From Pseudohalioglobus lutimaris (GTDB lineage: Bacteria > Pseudomonadota > Gammaproteobacteria > Pseudomonadales > Halieaceae): a DNA stretch of 64,000 nt. The stretch is taken from positions 1-64,000 of the forward strand of contig NZ_PKUS01000019.1 in the NCBI RefSeq assembly GCF_002866825.1. Reading direction: 5' to 3'. A program made the position numbers and the translations under genes. Positions 33,551-44,532 of this stretch are shown piece after piece (position 1 is the first letter of the stretch; every line of letters begins with the position of its first letter). Below the pieces are notes generated by a model that searched no databases, was not told the DNA's origin, and saw only the letters and a program-made list of their open reading frames with translations.

Positions 33551-36342
33551 TGAAACTGGTGCCGCTGTCAGTACTATTCACACTTGCGCTGGGCGGGTGC
33601 AGCTACCTGCCGGAGCTGCCGCTCTTGGGTGAAGCCAGCGCGCCACCGGAACCCACCCTTGCTGACCTGCAGCCGCTTCCTGTTGAGGTGGCGGAAGCGC
33701 CGGTTCCCCAGCGTTCGCTGCGCGAATTGGAAACAGCCTACCGCGACGTGCTGGCCGCCACGCGGGACCCCGCAGTGCAGCTCAAAGTGCGGCGGCGCCT
33801 GGCCGACCTCGACATGATGGCCACTGAAAGCGAAAGCCTGGACGAGTCCACAGACACTGCTGACTACGGTGACGTTATCGCCTCCTACCAGGCTTTATTG
33901 CATGAGTATCCCGAGGTTGCAGGTAGTGACCAACTGCTTTACCAGATGGCCCGTGCCCACGATCTGGGCGGACGTGGTGATGAGGCGGTTGCGTTGATGA
34001 CACAGCTCAGTCAGCAGCATCCCGACTCTGAGCACCGCGCGGAGGCTGAATTCCGCAAGGGCGAGGCCTATTTTTCTGCAGCCCGATATGCTGCTGCTGC
34101 CGACTCCTACCAGCGTGTGGTCCGCAGCGAATCTGGCGGTGAGTACTATACCAACAGCCTGTACATGCTGGGTTGGTCTTACTTCAAGCAAGAGCGCAAT
34201 GAGCAGGCGATTGAAGTGTTTACCACCACTCTGGACACACTGATGCCGGCCGACAATCGGCTGGAAGCTCTCGCCCGGGGAGATCGTGAAATTGCGTCAG
34301 ACTGTCTTCGTGTGTTGGCAGTAATGTTCGACTATCGCGGAGGCAGCGACGCGATCGCTGCAACATACGCAGCGTTGGGCGAACGTGGGTACCAGCCACT
34401 GATCTATGCGGCGCTTGGTGAGTTGTACCTGCAGCAGGAGCGCTACCAGGATAGTGCCCGGACGTATGCCGGGTTCATAGCGGCAAACCCGACTTCGCCG
34501 ATGGCCCACAATTTTCAGGGTAAAGTGATTGCCGTTTACCAGGCCGCAGGGTTTCCGCAGCAGGTGATTGAGGCAAAGCGCGATTATGTGACGGCCTACA
34601 GCGTTGCAGGGCCTTACTGGATGGCTGCCGAGGAAAGTGCCCGGGACAATATAAGACCTCTGCTGGCGCAGTATATAGACGAACTGGCACGGCATTATCA
34701 TTCTCTGGCGCAGTCGGGCGAGGGCGGTGAGTCGCGACAACAATACCTGCTTGCGGCGGATTACTATGGACTTTACGTTAGCAGCTTTCCAGACGATGCC
34801 CGTGTCCCCGATATGCTGTTTTTGCTCGCCGAGTCTCGTGAGGCGGCGGGTGAGTACCGTCTGGCGATCAGCGCCTACCAGGAAATGGCCTATCTTTACG
34901 CTGAACACCCGCAGGCTCCGGAAGCAGCCTATGCAGCCATAATCGCCCATGGCAACCTGGCCTCTACGCTGCCGGACGACCAGCTGGCAATGATTGACAG
35001 TCAGCTCAGCTTTGCCCGGGTTTTTCCCCGGGACCCGCGCGCGCCGAAGGTGCTGGGTAGCGCAGCGACAGCGCTACTGGACTCTGCGTTGAACGAAAGG
35101 GCAGCGCTTGCGGCTGCGGAGCTGGTTGCCTGGCAACCTGCGCCGGCGGCCGACGTGCTGCTGCCCGCCTGGTTAGTATTGGGGCACGCTGAGTTCGCGC
35201 GCAGTCACTACTTGAGCGCGGAAAACGCGTATCAGGGTGCGCTGGCCCTGCTGCCCGAGCACGATGCCCGGCGTGAGGAAACCCTGGAGAACCTGGCCGC
35301 CAGCATTTACCGGCAGGGCGAGATGGCGGCGGCCGCCGGCGAGCACGAGCAGGCGGCAATACACTTCGCCAGAGTGATGGATGCCGCGCCGACATCAGGT
35401 ATACGGCTCAATGCGCAGTACGATGCCGCCAGTAACTACCTGCTGGCCGGAGAGTATGTAAAGGGTAACGCACTGCTTGTGGACTTTCGTCGTCGTTACC
35501 CCGAGCACGCACTGACCGCAGGCATTGGCGCACGCCTGGTAGAGAACTATGAGTTGACCGGACAGTGGCGAAATGCGGCAGAGGAACTGGACGGCATCAC
35601 TGCGACCAGCGATGACGCTGCTGTACAGCGCGAGGCGCTTTATCTCGCTGCGGATTACTACCAGCGCGCAGGAAATGAAGATCTGGCGATAGAGCGCTAT
35701 CGACATTACGCGCACACCTGGAAAACACCGCTGGCGCCGCGTATGGAGGCTATGCTGATTCTCGCCGACCTCTATGCCCAGCGAGCAGAACCAAGAAAGC
35801 GCGACTACTGGCTGAACGCGCTCGCAGATGCCCACGATACTGGTGGAGAAGAACAGGACGAACGCAGCCTTTATCTCGCCGCCAGCTCGTCTTCTGAACT
35901 GGCAGATGGGTATTACACGCAGTATCTTGATATTCAACTGACTGACCCGCTGCCGCAGAGCCTGCGTCGCAAGCGCCAGGCGTTGGACCTGACCGTCAAC
36001 GCATACGAACGGGTCAACGCCTATGGAGTGCAGGCCTTCGGCACGCGTGCTACCTATCGACTGGGTGATGTCTACCAAAAATTATCCGAGGAGCTTCTGG
36101 CATCGCCGCGCCCCGTGGGTCTTGATGCGCTGGCGTTGGAACAGTACGAAATACTGCTGGAAGAGCAGGCCTGGCCGTTTGAAGAAAAGGCTGTAGCGAT
36201 ACACGAGGCGAACGCGCGTCGGGCGTGGGATGGTTTGTTTGACCCCTGGATAGATCAAAGCTTCACCGCTCTTGCTGAACTGATGCCCGCTCGCTGGGGT
36301 AAACGCGAGCAGGCGCTCACCATGAGTGGGGAGATACGCTGA
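33550..36342 (+). CDS. Large TPR-repeat lipoprotein (GltD/AgmU-like architecture)
   Basis: 930 residues; the ATG at 33550 overlaps the previous stop (TGATG). Lipoprotein signal with VLFTLALGGC. At least ten TPR or YbgF-type repeats can be read through residues 100-750, for example DQLLYQMARAHDLGGRGDEAVALM, SLYMLGWSYFKQERNEQAIEVF and ALGELYLQQERYQDSARTY in pieces. The C-terminal 150 residues are less repetitive. The size and repeat density recall AgmU/GltD of Myxococcus, a periplasmic TPR scaffold. Coupled at both ends in the operon. No enzymatic motif. Confidence 0.8.
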   Translation: MKLVPLSVLFTLALGGCSYLPELPLLGEASAPPEPTLADLQPLPVEVAEAPVPQRSLRELETAYRDVLAATRDPAVQLKVRRRLADLDMMATESESLDESTDTADYGDVIASYQALLHEYPEVAGSDQLLYQMARAHDLGGRGDEAVALMTQLSQQHPDSEHRAEAEFRKGEAYFSAARYAAAADSYQRVVRSESGGEYYTNSLYMLGWSYFKQERNEQAIEVFTTTLDTLMPADNRLEALARGDREIASDCLRVLAVMFDYRGGSDAIAATYAALGERGYQPLIYAALGELYLQQERYQDSARTYAGFIAANPTSPMAHNFQGKVIAVYQAAGFPQQVIEAKRDYVTAYSVAGPYWMAAEESARDNIRPLLAQYIDELARHYHSLAQSGEGGESRQQYLLAADYYGLYVSSFPDDARVPDMLFLLAESREAAGEYRLAISAYQEMAYLYAEHPQAPEAAYAAIIAHGNLASTLPDDQLAMIDSQLSFARVFPRDPRAPKVLGSAATALLDSALNERAALAAAELVAWQPAPAADVLLPAWLVLGHAEFARSHYLSAENAYQGALALLPEHDARREETLENLAASIYRQGEMAAAAGEHEQAAIHFARVMDAAPTSGIRLNAQYDAASNYLLAGEYVKGNALLVDFRRRYPEHALTAGIGARLVENYELTGQWRNAAEELDGITATSDDAAVQREALYLAADYYQRAGNEDLAIERYRHYAHTWKTPLAPRMEAMLILADLYAQRAEPRKRDYWLNALADAHDTGGEEQDERSLYLAASSSSELADGYYTQYLDIQLTDPLPQSLRRKRQALDLTVNAYERVNAYGVQAFGTRATYRLGDVYQKLSEELLASPRPVGLDALALEQYEILLEEQAWPFEEKAVAIHEANARRAWDGLFDPWIDQSFTALAELMPARWGKREQALTMSGEIR

Positions 36343-36974
36343 TGACAGGCGCGATGCTTCGAATTGCGTTGCTTGCGGTACCGCTTCTGTTGACGGGTTG
36401 CGGACTGATGCCCGCTGGCGCTGAGTTTGAGGGTGCCGGCGACCATGCGGCGACCGACAACATTGCTGCCGCACCTGCGAAGGTGCAGACGCGTTTTGAA
36501 CGTGGACTACAGGACATGGAGCAGCAGCTGTGGGATGAGGCCTTGGCGGCAATGGAGACACTATGGCGGGACTATCCCGAGTATTCCGGGCCTGCGCTCA
36601 ATGCCGCACTGATCTACCAACGTAAGGCCATGCCGGAGCAGTCTGAGCAGTGGTTCCGCCGCGCGCTGGAATCCAATCCATCCAATCTTGATGCGCGCAA
36701 CGCCTTTGCCGTTTTTCTTCGTGAGCAGGGGCGCTATGTCGAAGCGGAGGAACAGTATCAGGCAGCACTGGTTACCGCTGCAGAGCATGCGGCCACTCAC
36801 TACAACCTTGCCATTCTCTATGACCTGTACCTGGGCGAGAAAGCCTCGGCGCTTGATCACTTTTCACGGTACCAGGAGCTCACCGCAGGCGAGAGTCGGC
36901 AGGTCACTGGCTGGATTGCCGATCTGCAGCGCCAGCTGGCGCAACGTCCCTCCAATGATGGGGGTGCCTCGTGA
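36342..36974 (+). CDS. Small TPR lipoprotein (GltE/AglT-like architecture)
   Basis: 210 residues. Lipoprotein signal with VPLLLTGCG. Residues 50-190 hold three or four TPR units (FERGLQDMEQQLWDEALAAM, PALNAALIYQRKAMPEQSEQWF, THYNLAILYDLYLGEKASALDHF in pieces). TPR lipoproteins of this size (AglT/GltE) are part of the Myxococcus gliding machine. Its start overlaps the preceding stop (TGATG), and its stop overlaps the next start (GTGA). Confidence 0.8.
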   Translation: MTGAMLRIALLAVPLLLTGCGLMPAGAEFEGAGDHAATDNIAAAPAKVQTRFERGLQDMEQQLWDEALAAMETLWRDYPEYSGPALNAALIYQRKAMPEQSEQWFRRALESNPSNLDARNAFAVFLREQGRYVEAEEQYQAALVTAAEHAATHYNLAILYDLYLGEKASALDHFSRYQELTAGESRQVTGWIADLQRQLAQRPSNDGGAS

Positions 36975-37294
36975 AACGGCTCGTCTTCAAGGTGTTGGCG
37001 CTGGTGCTTCTAAGCGCTCCACTCACGGTGATTGCACAGTCCCCCAGCGTGCGCCTCGAATCGCGTGTCACCGGTAATCGTGAGCTGCCCAAGGTCACTT
37101 ACATTCTGCCCTGGCGCCAGCCAGCAGAAATGGATTTCAGCTGGGAGCCAGAAGCAGGTATTGCCGGGGACCTGTTTCGACCGCTGCGCCGCGATGAGTA
37201 CCTAAGGCAACTGCGCTATCAGCACACCCTCGTGGAGAACGCCAACGGTGCGCTTTCGCCCGCGACAGATAATCTAGAGGAAAGAGGTAATTAA
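36971..37294 (+). CDS. Small exported protein of unknown function
   Basis: 107 residues from the GTG at 36971, which overlaps the preceding stop. Signal peptide (VLALVLLSAPLTVIAQ), then a Pro/Arg/Glu-rich mature region of about 85 residues with TYILPWRQPAE and PLRRDEYLRQLRY. No family recognised. Stop codon one base before the TolQ-like gene, so it is firmly part of the operon, perhaps an adaptor of the channel complex. Confidence 0.65.
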   Translation: MKRLVFKVLALVLLSAPLTVIAQSPSVRLESRVTGNRELPKVTYILPWRQPAEMDFSWEPEAGIAGDLFRPLRRDEYLRQLRYQHTLVENANGALSPATDNLEERGN

Positions 37295-37295
37295 T

Positions 37296-37961
37296 ATGAA
37301 CAGCTACGACATTGTGATTCGTTTCTTTCAGAGCGGGGGGCCGTTTATGTATCCGATTGCGCTCGTTCTGGTAATAGGCCTGGCGATTGCCGTGGAGCGT
37401 TGGCTGGTGCTGAGCACTGCGCGAAGCCGGAATCGCAAGGCATTCGATCAGGCCATGGGCCAGCTGAGAAAGAAGGACTACAAGGCGGTCGTCGACGCCG
37501 GCGCCAGTTCCAGCGTGCCCATCACGCGGATTGTCTCCGCCGGTATCGCGCGTTATGCGGGCAGCCGTCGTCGGGAAGATATTGAATCGGCAATGGAAGA
37601 GGGCGTGATGGAGGCGCTGCCGCGCCTGGAAAAACGCACACAATACCTGGCCACTCTCGCTAATGTGGCGACGCTTCTGGGCTTACTCGGCACCATTATC
37701 GGCCTCATCGCGGCATTCACCGCAGTAGCCAACGCCGAGGCCACGGAGAAAGCGAGCATGCTTTCCAGCTCTATATCCGTAGCAATGAATACCACGGCCT
37801 TTGGCCTGATCTCGGCCATACCGTTGCTGCTACTGCATGCAGTGCTGCAAACCAAGACCACCGAAATCGTCGACAGTTTCGAAATGGCCAGTGTAAAAGT
37901 GGTGAACACGCTCGCTGATGCTGGTGCGTTGCCGGCGCGGACCCGCGCAGTGGACGACTGA
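37296..37961 (+). CDS. TolQ/ExbB/MotA-family proton channel protein (AglR-like)
   Basis: 221 residues, normal for ExbB/TolQ. Three membrane segments: about 18-36 (YPIALVLVIGLAIAVERW), 118-142 (LATLANVATLLGLLGTIIGL) and 160-182 (AMNTTAFGLISAIPLLLLHA). The second and third carry the conserved Gly, Thr and Pro of the family. A cytoplasmic domain lies between the first two segments. It should form the inner-membrane pentamer around a TolR dimer and use the proton-motive force. AGAGGT upstream is a good ribosome-binding site. It is followed by two ExbD/TolR genes and an AgmX-type gene, the same set as AglR, AglQ, AglS with GltG/GltJ. Confidence 0.92.
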   Translation: MNSYDIVIRFFQSGGPFMYPIALVLVIGLAIAVERWLVLSTARSRNRKAFDQAMGQLRKKDYKAVVDAGASSSVPITRIVSAGIARYAGSRRREDIESAMEEGVMEALPRLEKRTQYLATLANVATLLGLLGTIIGLIAAFTAVANAEATEKASMLSSSISVAMNTTAFGLISAIPLLLLHAVLQTKTTEIVDSFEMASVKVVNTLADAGALPARTRAVDD

Positions 37962-37982
37962 GCCCAGTGCTGGTGTATTGTC

Positions 37983-38498
37983 ATGCGTAAATTCAGGCGT
38001 TCCAGACCCGAGGAAGCAGAGCTGGACATCACCGCGTTCATGAACCTGATGATCGTGCTGGTGCCTATCCTCCTGCTGGGCATGGTCTTCTCCCGTATCA
38101 CGGTGGTCGACGTGGTGTTACCGGAAGCGGCAGGCGGCGAGCCGGACCAGCCGCCAAAACAGCTGGAACTGGTCATCCGTGCCGAAGGCATGCGCGTTGA
38201 TTATCCGGCCGGCATTCTGTTGAAAGCGATTCCCCTGAACGAGGACGGCGACCAGGATTTCGCCCTGCTTTCGCTGGTGCTGCAAGAAGTGAAGCGCCAG
38301 CTTGTTGAACAGGGCATAGAGAAGCGTGATATCACCCTGCTGCCTGAACCGCAGGTCGATTACCAGACCATCGTCAGCGCGATGGATACGGTACGTTCAT
38401 TCAAGGCGCTGGTCGCTGCATCAATGGTGGATGCAGCGCTGTTTCCGGATATTTCTTTCGGTCAGGCACCGGAAGCGGAGCAGGAGGTGGTGCAATGA
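37983..38498 (+). CDS. ExbD/TolR-family protein with Asn at the proton-carrier position
   Basis: 171 residues with one membrane segment at about 16-38 (ITAFMNLMIVLVPILLLGM). In ExbD/TolR this segment carries a proton-conducting Asp (MDxxF/VDVMF); here the aligned residue is Asn21. The periplasmic part (about 40-160) is a TolR-like domain with LELVIRAEGMRVDYPAG. A second paralogue with the normal Asp follows, overlapping by four bases. It is therefore either a non-conducting partner of a heterodimer or a degenerate copy. The start follows a TolQ-type gene by 21 bases. Confidence 0.88.
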   Translation: MRKFRRSRPEEAELDITAFMNLMIVLVPILLLGMVFSRITVVDVVLPEAAGGEPDQPPKQLELVIRAEGMRVDYPAGILLKAIPLNEDGDQDFALLSLVLQEVKRQLVEQGIEKRDITLLPEPQVDYQTIVSAMDTVRSFKALVAASMVDAALFPDISFGQAPEAEQEVVQ

Positions 38499-39028
38499 GT
38501 TCACTGCGGGCACGGCGCATGGCGCGCAATCATCGCCGCATGCAGCGTCCGGCGAGACTCAACCTTGTTGCGTTGATGGATATCTTTACCATCCTCGTAT
38601 TGTTCCTTATGGTCAATAATGGCGACGTCGAGGTGTTGCAGGCGGATCGCAACATCACCCTGCCTGAGTCCATATCCGAGCAGCGACCGGAAGAGTCCCT
38701 GACCATCAAGGTGAGCCCGGACGTCATTCTGGTGCAGGGTCAGGCTATCGGTACCGTTGCTGATGCCATGAGCGCAGAGGAGGTGTTGCTCAGCGCTCTA
38801 CAGGCCGAATTACAGCACCATGCATCCCGAGCCGGTCCACTGGCTGAGGAAGAGGCTTCGCGTGGCCGCAGCGTGATCATCATGGGCGACCAGACCATGC
38901 CCTATGCGTTACTGCAACGCATCATGTCCACCTGTGCCGCCGAGGACTATCGGGATATATCGCTGGCGGTAAGCAGCGTTGCCGAGCCGGCGCTGGCCGC
39001 TGATTCTACTGCCGTGGCGGAGACCTGA
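38495..39028 (+). CDS. ExbD/TolR-family protein with conserved Asp
   Basis: 177 residues. A basic N-terminus (RARRMARNHRRMQR) precedes a single membrane segment at about 22-42 (LNLVALMDIFTILVLFLM), in which Asp29 matches the proton-carrier Asp of TolR, ExbD and AglQ. A periplasmic domain of about 125 residues follows (ITLPESISEQ, LTIKVSPDVILVQG, IIMGDQTMPYALLQRIM), with the TolR/ExbD beta-alpha pattern. It overlaps the previous gene by four bases and is two bases from the AgmX-type gene. Confidence 0.92.
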   Translation: MSSLRARRMARNHRRMQRPARLNLVALMDIFTILVLFLMVNNGDVEVLQADRNITLPESISEQRPEESLTIKVSPDVILVQGQAIGTVADAMSAEEVLLSALQAELQHHASRAGPLAEEEASRGRSVIIMGDQTMPYALLQRIMSTCAAEDYRDISLAVSSVAEPALAADSTAVAET

Positions 39029-39030
39029 GT

Positions 39031-39960
39031 ATGGGCGCAGCACTTGCCACACCCTCACTTCTACTGCCCTGGGAATCCAGTCAGCAAGAGGACGCGCTGT
39101 ATCGACGCATACAGCGACTTATGCTGTTGCTGTTCATGGTCGTCGCTGTTGCCATTCCTGTTTTGCCGGTGGCGGAACTGACCCCCGAGGAGGCTGAGGA
39201 AGTTCCCGCGCATCTCGCCCGGATATTGCTGGAGAAAAAAGAACTGCCCAAACCTGAACCCGTGAAGCCTAAAGTGGAGAAAAAACCGCCGCCAAAGCCC
39301 AGGGAGGTGCCTCCGGTGAAGACGGTGCAGGAACCGGTCAAGTCGGTGAACAAGGTGGAGCAAGCCAGGGAGCAGGCAAAGGCGGCGGGGGTACTCGCGT
39401 TTCAGGACGAGCTGATGGATATGCGAGATAGCCTCGATGTGGCAGACCTGGACCAGACCCAGACCAGCCGCGGCGAAACATCCTCTGCCCGCGTTGAGCG
39501 TTCGTTGATTACCGCCAACAATACCGGCAGCGGCGGTATTCAAACTTCTGCCATCAGTCGCAACGCGGGTGGCCCAGCGCTGTCCGCGCGGGAGGCCACA
39601 AGAGTGGAGAGTAACATCACCGCCGGTACCGGCACCCGCGAGTCGAAAAATGCCTCTGAGCACCAGGGCGGCCGCAGTGACGAATCCATCCGCCGGGTAA
39701 TGGACCGTAGCAAGGGCGCTATCTTTTCTGTTTATAATCGCGCGTTACGCAAGGACCCCCTGCTGGAGGGTAAGGTCGTATTTGAGATGGTGATAGAGCC
39801 CTCTGGCGAGGTTTCGGACCTGCGATTGATCTCATCGGAGTTGCAAGATGAGGAACTGACCCGCAAGATTCTCGCCCGCATCCGCATGATACGTTTTGAT
39901 GCCGCCAGCGTACTGACCACCCGGGTGAACTACTCTTTCGATTTTCTTCCCTACGGCTAG
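39031..39960 (+). CDS. TonB-like protein with AgmX/PglI C-terminal domain
   Basis: 309 residues. A short cytoplasmic N-terminus, one membrane segment at about 30-48 (LMLLLFMVVAVAIPVLPV), a Pro/Lys/Glu-rich spacer (about 70-110: PKPEPVKPKVEKKPPPKP) able to cross the periplasm, a Ser/Thr/Gly-rich linker, and a C-terminal domain (about 225-309: IRRVMDRSKGAIFSVYNRAL, then GKVVFEMVIEPSGEV). The end matches the AgmX/PglI C-terminal domain of GltJ/GltG of Myxococcus, a TonB-C-like fold. It probably passes energy from the TolQR-like channel to outer-membrane parts. Last gene of the rightward operon. Confidence 0.88.
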   Translation: MGAALATPSLLLPWESSQQEDALYRRIQRLMLLLFMVVAVAIPVLPVAELTPEEAEEVPAHLARILLEKKELPKPEPVKPKVEKKPPPKPREVPPVKTVQEPVKSVNKVEQAREQAKAAGVLAFQDELMDMRDSLDVADLDQTQTSRGETSSARVERSLITANNTGSGGIQTSAISRNAGGPALSAREATRVESNITAGTGTRESKNASEHQGGRSDESIRRVMDRSKGAIFSVYNRALRKDPLLEGKVVFEMVIEPSGEVSDLRLISSELQDEELTRKILARIRMIRFDAASVLTTRVNYSFDFLPYG

Positions 39961-40031
39961 CGACCCGTTACTTTTCCATCGGGGCGGCCGTTCCTGCACC
40001 GCATTTGGCAACAACGGTCAGGTGGGTCGCT
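39959..40031 (+). repeat. Nested inverted repeat after the rightward operon
   Basis: AGCGACCC (39959-39966) pairs perfectly with GGGTCGCT (40024-40031). Inside, GCCGTT (39987-39992) pairs with AACGGT (40013-40018). The outer arm begins in the last codon of the AgmX-type gene and is followed by a T/C-rich GTTTTCTTC, so it may act as a complex terminator or a 3' stabiliser of the long mRNA. Confidence 0.45.
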
Positions 40032-40131
40032 GTTTTCTTCACTTATACAGGTTATGCCGCTATCGATCAGGTAGCAGAGTCCATTTTAACGTTTTGCTAG
40101 CCACCTGCCCGGACGAACAGGTTGTGAAAGG

Positions 40132-40216
40132 TGGTACCGGTGGGCGGACTCGAACCGCCACGCCTTACGGCAAGTGATTTTGAATCACTCATGTCTACCA
40201 ATTCCATCACACCGGC
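40132..40216 (-). tRNA. tRNA-Leu (anticodon CAA)
   Basis: 85 bases including an encoded CCA end. The acceptor arm GCCGGTG pairs with CACCGGT (one G-U). The anticodon arm AGTGA-TTCAAAA-TCACT places CAA at positions 34-36, reading UUG. A long variable arm (class II) and a T arm GGCGG-TTCGAGT-CCGCC complete it. It is encoded alone, on the strand opposite to both neighbours. Confidence 0.97.
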
Positions 40217-40260
40217 AATGAAGGTAGCGGAACACCAGGTGTCCGTTTGAGGAGCGCGCG

Positions 40261-40288
40261 ATTATATCAACCGGCCTTCAAACTGCAA
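40261..40288 (-). promoter_or_regulatory. Sigma-70 promoter of the tRNA-Leu gene
   Basis: On the minus strand TTGCAG (40288-40283), a 16-base spacer and a perfect TATAAT (40266-40261), followed by a GC-rich CGCGCGC discriminator as expected for a stringently controlled stable-RNA promoter. The 5' end of the tRNA lies about 45 bases downstream. Confidence 0.8.
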
Positions 40289-40408
40289 TAATTTTCCTTA
40301 ACCCCGCCGCGATTTGCCTGTAGACTTCGCGCCATTATCGGAGCTTCTGATTAACACCCGAACCGCCTTCAGTGCGGATGATCTGAGTACCTAGGAGGAG
40401 AAAAGAAC

Positions 40409-40660
40409 ATGGCCATGAAACTGGTTAAGAAAACAGCCGAATACAGTATTTACCAGCGCAGTGATGATCGCTATGCCGTAAAGGGCGCTGACAAGAAGCC
40501 GGTTAACGGTGAAGAGAAGGTGAAGATTCTGGCGGCAGAGGACCTGATCAAGGTCTCGGTGCCAGCCGAGCCAGTTGCAGAAGCGCCCGCAGAGACTGAT
40601 GCCGCAGAAGAGGCTTCTGAGGAAGCCCCTGCGGAAGAAGAGTCCGCCAAGGAAGAGTAG
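40409..40660 (+). CDS. Small acidic protein of unknown function
   Basis: 83 residues with a strong ribosome-binding site (TAGGAGGAG) ten bases before the ATG. The N-terminal 45 residues look folded: MKLVKKTAEYSIYQRSDDRYAVKG and a short KPVNGEEKVKILAAEDLIKV. The last 35 residues are Ala/Glu/Pro only, very acidic and probably disordered. It ends in a good terminator and stands in its own transcription unit. Proteins with this conserved head and acidic tail are common in gammaproteobacteria; the role is unknown. Confidence 0.82.
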   Translation: MAMKLVKKTAEYSIYQRSDDRYAVKGADKKPVNGEEKVKILAAEDLIKVSVPAEPVAEAPAETDAAEEASEEAPAEEESAKEE

Positions 40661-40681
40661 CTCCCGGCCACCGAAAGTGAG

Positions 40682-40706
40682 AAGCCGGCCCAGCGCCGGC
40701 TTTTTT
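40682..40706 (+). terminator. Rho-independent terminator
   Basis: GCCGGC (40684-40689), loop CCAGC-type, GCCGGC (40695-40700) and six T. It ends the small acidic protein message; queA begins five bases beyond the T run. Confidence 0.9.
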
Positions 40707-40710
40707 GTAG

Positions 40711-43196
<2,486 letters not shown>

Positions 43197-43197
<1 letters not shown>

Positions 43198-43802
43198 TGC
43201 GATCGATGCCCGGCGTCCTGCAGAAGCTGGATACTACCCTGGCGCTGAATAGGCTGGCATGGGTAAGTGGTGAACTGCCACAGGCTGCTGTGTTGGTAGC
43301 GCTCTCTGCAGAGGCGCAGCCCACAGTGCTTCTCGGGCGCCGGGCGGCACACCTTACGCACCATCCCCGTGAGATAGCTTTCCCCGGGGGCAAGCGTGAG
43401 TTGGTCGATAGCACGCCCTGGTGCACTGCCAGGCGAGAAGCCAACGAAGAGGCAGGTATAGAAGATAGTCTGGTGTATCCACTGGGAGAGCTGTCGCCCC
43501 TGGTAACGCGCACCGGTTTTGAAGTGCATCCCTGTGTCGCCATGGTGCCGGCTGAGCTGGCACTGACGGTGGATGAGCAGGAGTTTGATACCCTGTTCAG
43601 GCAGCCGTTACTGCGTTTTGCGGACCCGGCAGTGTTTCGCCTGGAGACCATGACGGTAAACGGTACTGCGCGCAAGGTGCCGCACTATCAAATAGAGAAC
43701 GATAATATCTGGGGTGTTACCGCTGCTGTGCTGGCGATGCTCGCCAACATCGCCTACGATGCGGGCCTCGACTTGCAACGAAACTGGAATACGAAACCAT
43801 GA
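43197..43802 (+). CDS. NUDIX hydrolase, CoA pyrophosphatase type
   Basis: 201 residues. The Nudix box reads [24 protein letters not shown], with the catalytic REANEEAG part. It is preceded by [12 protein letters not shown], the CoA-specific signature of NudL/PCD1 proteins, which split CoA into phosphopantetheine and 3',5'-ADP. A long C-terminal region ([19 protein letters not shown]) matches NudL. The stop overlaps the start of the carbonic-anhydrase-like gene. Confidence 0.9.
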
Positions 43803-44323
43803 AGTACTCGCTAGGTGAAAAACAGGTACAACTTCGTGGAGAGGGCCAATTTATCGCCCCTAACGCTGCTGTGATCGGTGATGTGACCCTTCACGAAAAC
43901 GCCAGCGTATGGTTCAGCTGTGTACTGCGCGGTGATGCCGACAGTATCGAGGTTGGCGCCGGAAGTAACATACAGGACGGTACCGTGGTTCATGCTGACC
44001 CCGGTTTTCCCGCGGTGATTGGGAAAAACGTCACGGTGGGGCACAACGCCATGATTCATGGCTGTCATATTGGTGACGGCACGCTGGTGGGCATCAATGC
44101 GGTAGTGCTTAACGGTGCCAGGATAGGGCGAGGGTGTCTCATTGGTGCCAATGCCCTGGTCACCGAGGGCATGGAGGTTCCGGACGGCTCCATGGTTCTG
44201 GGTTCGCCGGCAAAGGTGGTCAAGCAGTTGAGTGAAGAGGTCCAGCTTCTACTGCAACACAACGCGGATCATTACATTGGCAACGCGCAGCGTTTCAGTA
44301 AAGAATTGAGTGAGCAAACATGA
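43799..44323 (+). CDS. Gamma-class carbonic anhydrase family protein
   Basis: 174 residues of left-handed beta-helix hexapeptide repeats ([42 protein letters not shown], in pieces). The zinc ligands of the family are visible as His in VVHAD and two His in [14 protein letters not shown]. Homologues such as YrdA often have weak or no carbonic anhydrase activity. A C-terminal helix follows. Overlaps both neighbours, so it is part of the tgt-distal operon. Confidence 0.92.
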   Translation: MKYSLGEKQVQLRGEGQFIAPNAAVIGDVTLHENASVWFSCVLRGDADSIEVGAGSNIQDGTVVHADPGFPAVIGKNVTVGHNAMIHGCHIGDGTLVGINAVVLNGARIGRGCLIGANALVTEGMEVPDGSMVLGSPAKVVKQLSEEVQLLLQHNADHYIGNAQRFSKELSEQT

Positions 44324-44511
44324 GTGATAGTGAGCCCCAGTCTCCCTGCATATCCGTTTGCGTGCTTGACGACCAGGATATTTGCCAGGGCTGCTTTCGC
44401 AGCGCTGAGGAAGTGACGGATTGGTTCATGTCCAGCGCAGAGCGTAAACGAGAGATTCTGGTACTGGCCGAAGAACGTCGCCAGGCCGCATCACCTTTTC
44501 GCCTGCGTTAG
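44320..44511 (+). CDS. DUF1289 small protein
   Basis: 63 residues. The pattern [27 protein letters not shown] has the four Cys of DUF1289 (C-x3-C-x6-8-C-x2-C), probably a small metal site. The C-terminus is Arg-rich. It overlaps the carbonic-anhydrase-like gene by four bases (ATGA). Function unknown. Confidence 0.9.
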   Translation: MSDSEPQSPCISVCVLDDQDICQGCFRSAEEVTDWFMSSAERKREILVLAEERRQAASPFRLR

Positions 44512-44532
44512 GCAGTCCTGGCTGGCATAGGC

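Noticed and set aside
40132-40216. tRNA-Leu as an integration hot spot
   Set aside because: No integrase nearby and no direct repeat of the tRNA 3' end noticed in the flanks.
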